DNA of 5,375 nucleotides, taken from the NCBI GenBank assembly GCA_002367305.1, contig DFBG01000162.1:36937-42311 (forward strand). Reading direction: 5' to 3'. The stretch's first letter is position 1, and every line of letters begins with the position of its first letter. Made by a program: the position numbers and the translations under genes. Below, piece by piece: positions 3,515-5,375 of this stretch. This DNA comes from Actinobacteria bacterium UBA3086 (GTDB lineage: Bacteria; Actinomycetota; Coriobacteriia; Anaerosomatales; UBA3086). The notes under the pieces were generated by a model. It did no database searches and was not told the DNA's origin. It worked only from the letters and a program-made list of their open reading frames with translations.

Positions 3515-4441
3515 CGGTACAACTAGACGGGCTGCGCCGGGAAGCACGCGTGCGTGCAAGGGAGTGGTCGTGTCGATGACTTCACCGTCGTACTGGAGCG
3601 ACAAGGGTGGATCCGACTCGATGGTTATCTCTTTGGCGGTGTAGATTTCGATGCTCTTGCTGCGATCGGGGTGATCCATGACCCGATCCAGGATAGCGGC
3701 CCATACCGCGGGGATGAGCTCAGCCACGTTCTTCGAACGCAGCACGATCACCTCGAGCATTCCATCTGAAGGGCTACTGTCCTTGGTGAAGGCGAGATCG
3801 AACTGAAGGCGGGTGAAGTTGGCCAGAAGAACGGCCATGCCTTTGGTCTCCATGACCTTGCCATCCAGAGTGAGCTTGAAGTCAGCAATGGTCGGGGTGA
3901 GGTTCTGCACGGCGCTCACCAGGTAGGCCGCAGCGCCGATTGTGCTCTTGAGCGGCTGGGCACCCTCCATGATCGTCGCGTCGAACCCAGCACCTGCCAT
4001 GACGATGAATCCCGTACGCAATCCCGAGCCGTTGACCTCTGCTCCTGGTGCCGCGCAACCTGTTTCGTTGCCAGGACAGGAGAGTTCGCCGATGTCTGTG
4101 GCGATCGAGGCGCATTCGAGGGTGATGTTGGCGAGTTTGATGGGGTCGAACGGCATTTTGAGGTTCTGGGCCAGTAGGTTCGCGGTGCCTGCGGGGTAGA
4201 CGAGGATAGGGACGCCGGTGTTTCGAGCTGCGTAGCAGACGCTCGAGACGGTACCGTCGCCACCTGCCGCAACGATACAGTCATAGTTCTTGGCATCGTG
4301 GAGCAGATCACTCATGCGGGTGTCACGATCCACGAAACGAAGGCAGATCTGCGCGCCGTTACGGCCCAGCGTGCGTACGTAGTCGTACAGACCGGCGTCG
4401 CCTTGCCCGGAGCGTAGATTGATGATGGCGAGAACTCTCAC
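3491..4441 (-). CDS. Diacylglycerol-kinase-like lipid kinase, 316 aa
   Basis: A soluble, membrane-associating kinase of the DagK/YegS/sphingosine-kinase group that transfers ATP phosphate to a lipid such as diacylglycerol, recycling it to phosphatidate. The start codon is GTG (plus 4439-4441), four bases after AGGAGG (plus 4446-4451), slightly close but the only good site. N-terminal lobe: beta strand VLAIIN (3-8) and the nucleotide motif GGDGT (60-64), then YPAGTANLLA (82-91) in place of the usual P-x-G-T-x-N. C-terminal lobe: AGAGFDA (149-155) and QYDGE (283-287), whose Asp and Glu match the catalytic/metal motif of the family. The length is normal. Residues 121-140, with Cys122, Cys129 and several Gly/Asn, form an extra loop between the lobes. 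Neighbours give no lipid pathway. Exact substrate is uncertain. Confidence 0.9.
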   Translation of the reverse strand: MRVLAIINLRSGQGDAGLYDYVRTLGRNGAQICLRFVDRDTRMSDLLHDAKNYDCIVAAGGDGTVSSVCYAARNTGVPILVYPAGTANLLAQNLKMPFDPIKLANITLECASIATDIGELSCPGNETGCAAPGAEVNGSGLRTGFIVMAGAGFDATIMEGAQPLKSTIGAAAYLVSAVQNLTPTIADFKLTLDGKVMETKGMAVLLANFTRLQFDLAFTKDSSPSDGMLEVIVLRSKNVAELIPAVWAAILDRVMDHPDRSKSIEIYTAKEITIESDPPLSLQYDGEVIDTTTPLHARVLPGAARLVVPPDSPLLG

Positions 4442-4513
4442 GAAGCCTCCTACGCCGAGAACACGTATGAACGCGGCGGGCGTATTCGAACTCGATGTCA
4501 GGATGACCCCGTA

Positions 4514-4543
4514 ATGATACGGTATGGGCTCGGAACAAGACTA
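4514..4543 (-). promoter_or_regulatory. Candidate promoter of the lipid kinase gene
   Basis: On the minus strand TAGTCT (plus 4538-4543) and TATCAT (plus 4514-4519) are 18 bases apart. The -10 matches consensus at five of six positions, the -35 at three. The leader to the GTG start would be about 65 bases. Confidence 0.4.
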
Positions 4544-4550
4544 ATGTTCC
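4532..4550. promoter_or_regulatory. Inverted repeat in the kinase / RNase D divergent gap
   Basis: GGAACA (4532-4537) and TGTTCC (4545-4550) are perfect inverted copies around a 7-base centre that contains the putative kinase -35 box. CTC (4529-4531) and GAG (4554-4556) extend the symmetry after a 3-base bulge. It could be an operator for both genes or a hairpin just ahead of the RNase D ribosome site (AGAGGA, 4557-4562). The spacing is too wide for an actinobacterial or Bacillus LexA box (GAAC-N4-GTTC). The gap 4442-4569 holds no gene; a small stem CCGTA (4509-4513) with TACGG (4518-4522) is also present. Confidence 0.4.
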
Positions 4551-4569
4551 CACGAGAGAGGACTCCTGC

Positions 4570-5375
4570 GTGTATGTGAGCGACACTCCGGCGTTGCAGT
4601 CGTTGGTGGACGCGATCCGTCCGGCCGGATTCGTTACGATCGACACTGAGTTCATGCGTGAGCGCACCTATTGGCCCAAACTCTGTCTGATCCAGGTCGG
4701 TACGGATGATGTTCAGGCGATCATCGATCCGCTCGCGTTCGATGACTTGAGCCCCCTGTGGGATCTTCTCGCTGATTCGAGCATCCTCAAGGTGATGCAC
4801 GCAGGATCGCAGGACATGGAGATCTTCTACCAGCGGATGGGCTCGGTTCCCGCGCCCACGTTCGACACGCAGATCGCGGCGACTCTGGCAGGATTCCCGC
4901 AGCAGGTGGGGTACGGCGCCCTCGTGCAGGAGATCACTGGCGTGACATTGGATAAATCGGACACGTTCACGGACTGGGCGAAGCGACCATTGTCGGGCAC
5001 TCAGATCGAATACGCGCTCAATGACGTTCGCTATCTGCCTCAGGTCTATCGGAAGTTGCGGGATGATCTTGCGGAGCAGGGTCGGGAAGGTTGGCTTGCG
5101 CCTGACTTCGCGCGTCTCACCAGCCCTTCCACGTATGAGATCGTTCCCGAGAACCAGTACAAGCGGGTGAAGAGGTACAAGTCACTCAATCGTAGGCAAA
5201 TGGGCGTCCTGCTCAAGGTGACCGCATGGCGTGAACTCGAGGCACAGCGTCGAGATCTTCCGCGCAAGTGGGTTCTGGGAGATGAGAGTCTCATAGAGGT
5301 GGCACGGCGCTCGCCAGGAAATCCGGAAGAGTTGCGCTCGATCCGGGGTGTTGGCGACAAACTGCAGAAATCCGC
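4570..5375 (+). CDS. rnd: Ribonuclease D (3'-5' exoribonuclease), cut by the right edge
   Basis: A DEDDy-family 3'-5' exoribonuclease that trims tRNA precursors and other small RNA 3' ends in the cytoplasm using two metal ions. GTG 4570 is seven bases after AGAGGA (4557-4562). An in-frame GTG at 4576 is possible but closer to the first strand. The 268 visible residues stay open to the edge. Exo I is IDTEF (24-28, Asp25 and Glu27), Exo II is HAGSQDMEIF (77-86, Asp82), and Exo III is YALND (148-152, Tyr148 and Asp152), so the four catalytic acids and the tyrosine of the DEDDy class are intact. An HRDC nucleic-acid-binding domain begins near residue 209 and continues past the edge, with the SIRGVGDKL turn at about 258-266. 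Full-length RNase D is roughly 370-400 residues, so about a third is missing. The gene diverges from the lipid kinase. The CCA-encoding tRNA genes in the window are plausible substrates. Confidence 0.95.
   Translation, partial: MYVSDTPALQSLVDAIRPAGFVTIDTEFMRERTYWPKLCLIQVGTDDVQAIIDPLAFDDLSPLWDLLADSSILKVMHAGSQDMEIFYQRMGSVPAPTFDTQIAATLAGFPQQVGYGALVQEITGVTLDKSDTFTDWAKRPLSGTQIEYALNDVRYLPQVYRKLRDDLAEQGREGWLAPDFARLTSPSTYEIVPENQYKRVKRYKSLNRRQMGVLLKVTAWRELEAQRRDLPRKWVLGDESLIEVARRSPGNPEELRSIRGVGDKLQKS

Noticed and set aside
4532..4550. LexA (SOS) box
   Set aside because: The half-sites GAAC and GTTC are nine bases apart rather than the four expected for this type of box.

Overview
The window is moderately GC-rich chromosomal DNA with strong Shine-Dalgarno sites, short intergenic gaps and CCA-encoded tRNA genes. 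The mix of a TerC membrane protein, an actinobacterial-looking tRNA-Val body, a cold-shock protein, an HRDC-type RNase D and a single-haem lipoprotein fits an environmental member of the Actinomycetota, perhaps Coriobacteriia. That placement is an inference from general resemblance and was not tested by any search. I see no insertion sequence, phage gene or CRISPR array.

Positions 1-1000 are mostly RNA genes. A 51-codon gene (144-299) with an ideal ribosome site follows a promoter-like pair and an unusual GTA/GCA/GTC triplet tract. A perfect 28-bp palindrome (396-423) ends this gene from one side and two minus-strand tRNAs, Cys(GCA) and Gly(GCC), from the other. The tRNA-Gly promoter and an extended -10 promoter for a plus-strand tRNA-Val(GAC) sit back to back in 670-832. 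The tRNA-Val has a well-formed cloverleaf but carries C instead of the near-universal U at position 33 and G at 37. A strong terminator follows it.

Positions 1000-2180 hold a cold-shock protein with a long, structured 5' region, a two-way terminator, and a minus-strand two-helix membrane protein of unknown function with a His/Asp-rich motif.

Positions 2180-3480 hold a single-haem c-type cytochrome lipoprotein followed by a TerC-family membrane protein. The terC ribosome site lies in the 3' arm of a 12-bp stem whose 5' arm is upstream of the local -10 box. This suggests that read-through mRNA from the cytochrome gene has a masked terC start, while mRNA from the local promoter does not. It is the most interesting signal in the window.

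Positions 3480-5375 hold a diacylglycerol-kinase-like lipid kinase (minus strand) converging on terC, and a divergent RNase D gene cut by the right edge. The space between these two carries an inverted repeat over the putative kinase promoter. The genes do not form one obvious pathway: tRNA supply, RNA chaperoning and RNA trimming share an RNA theme, while terC, the cytochrome and the lipid kinase are envelope functions.
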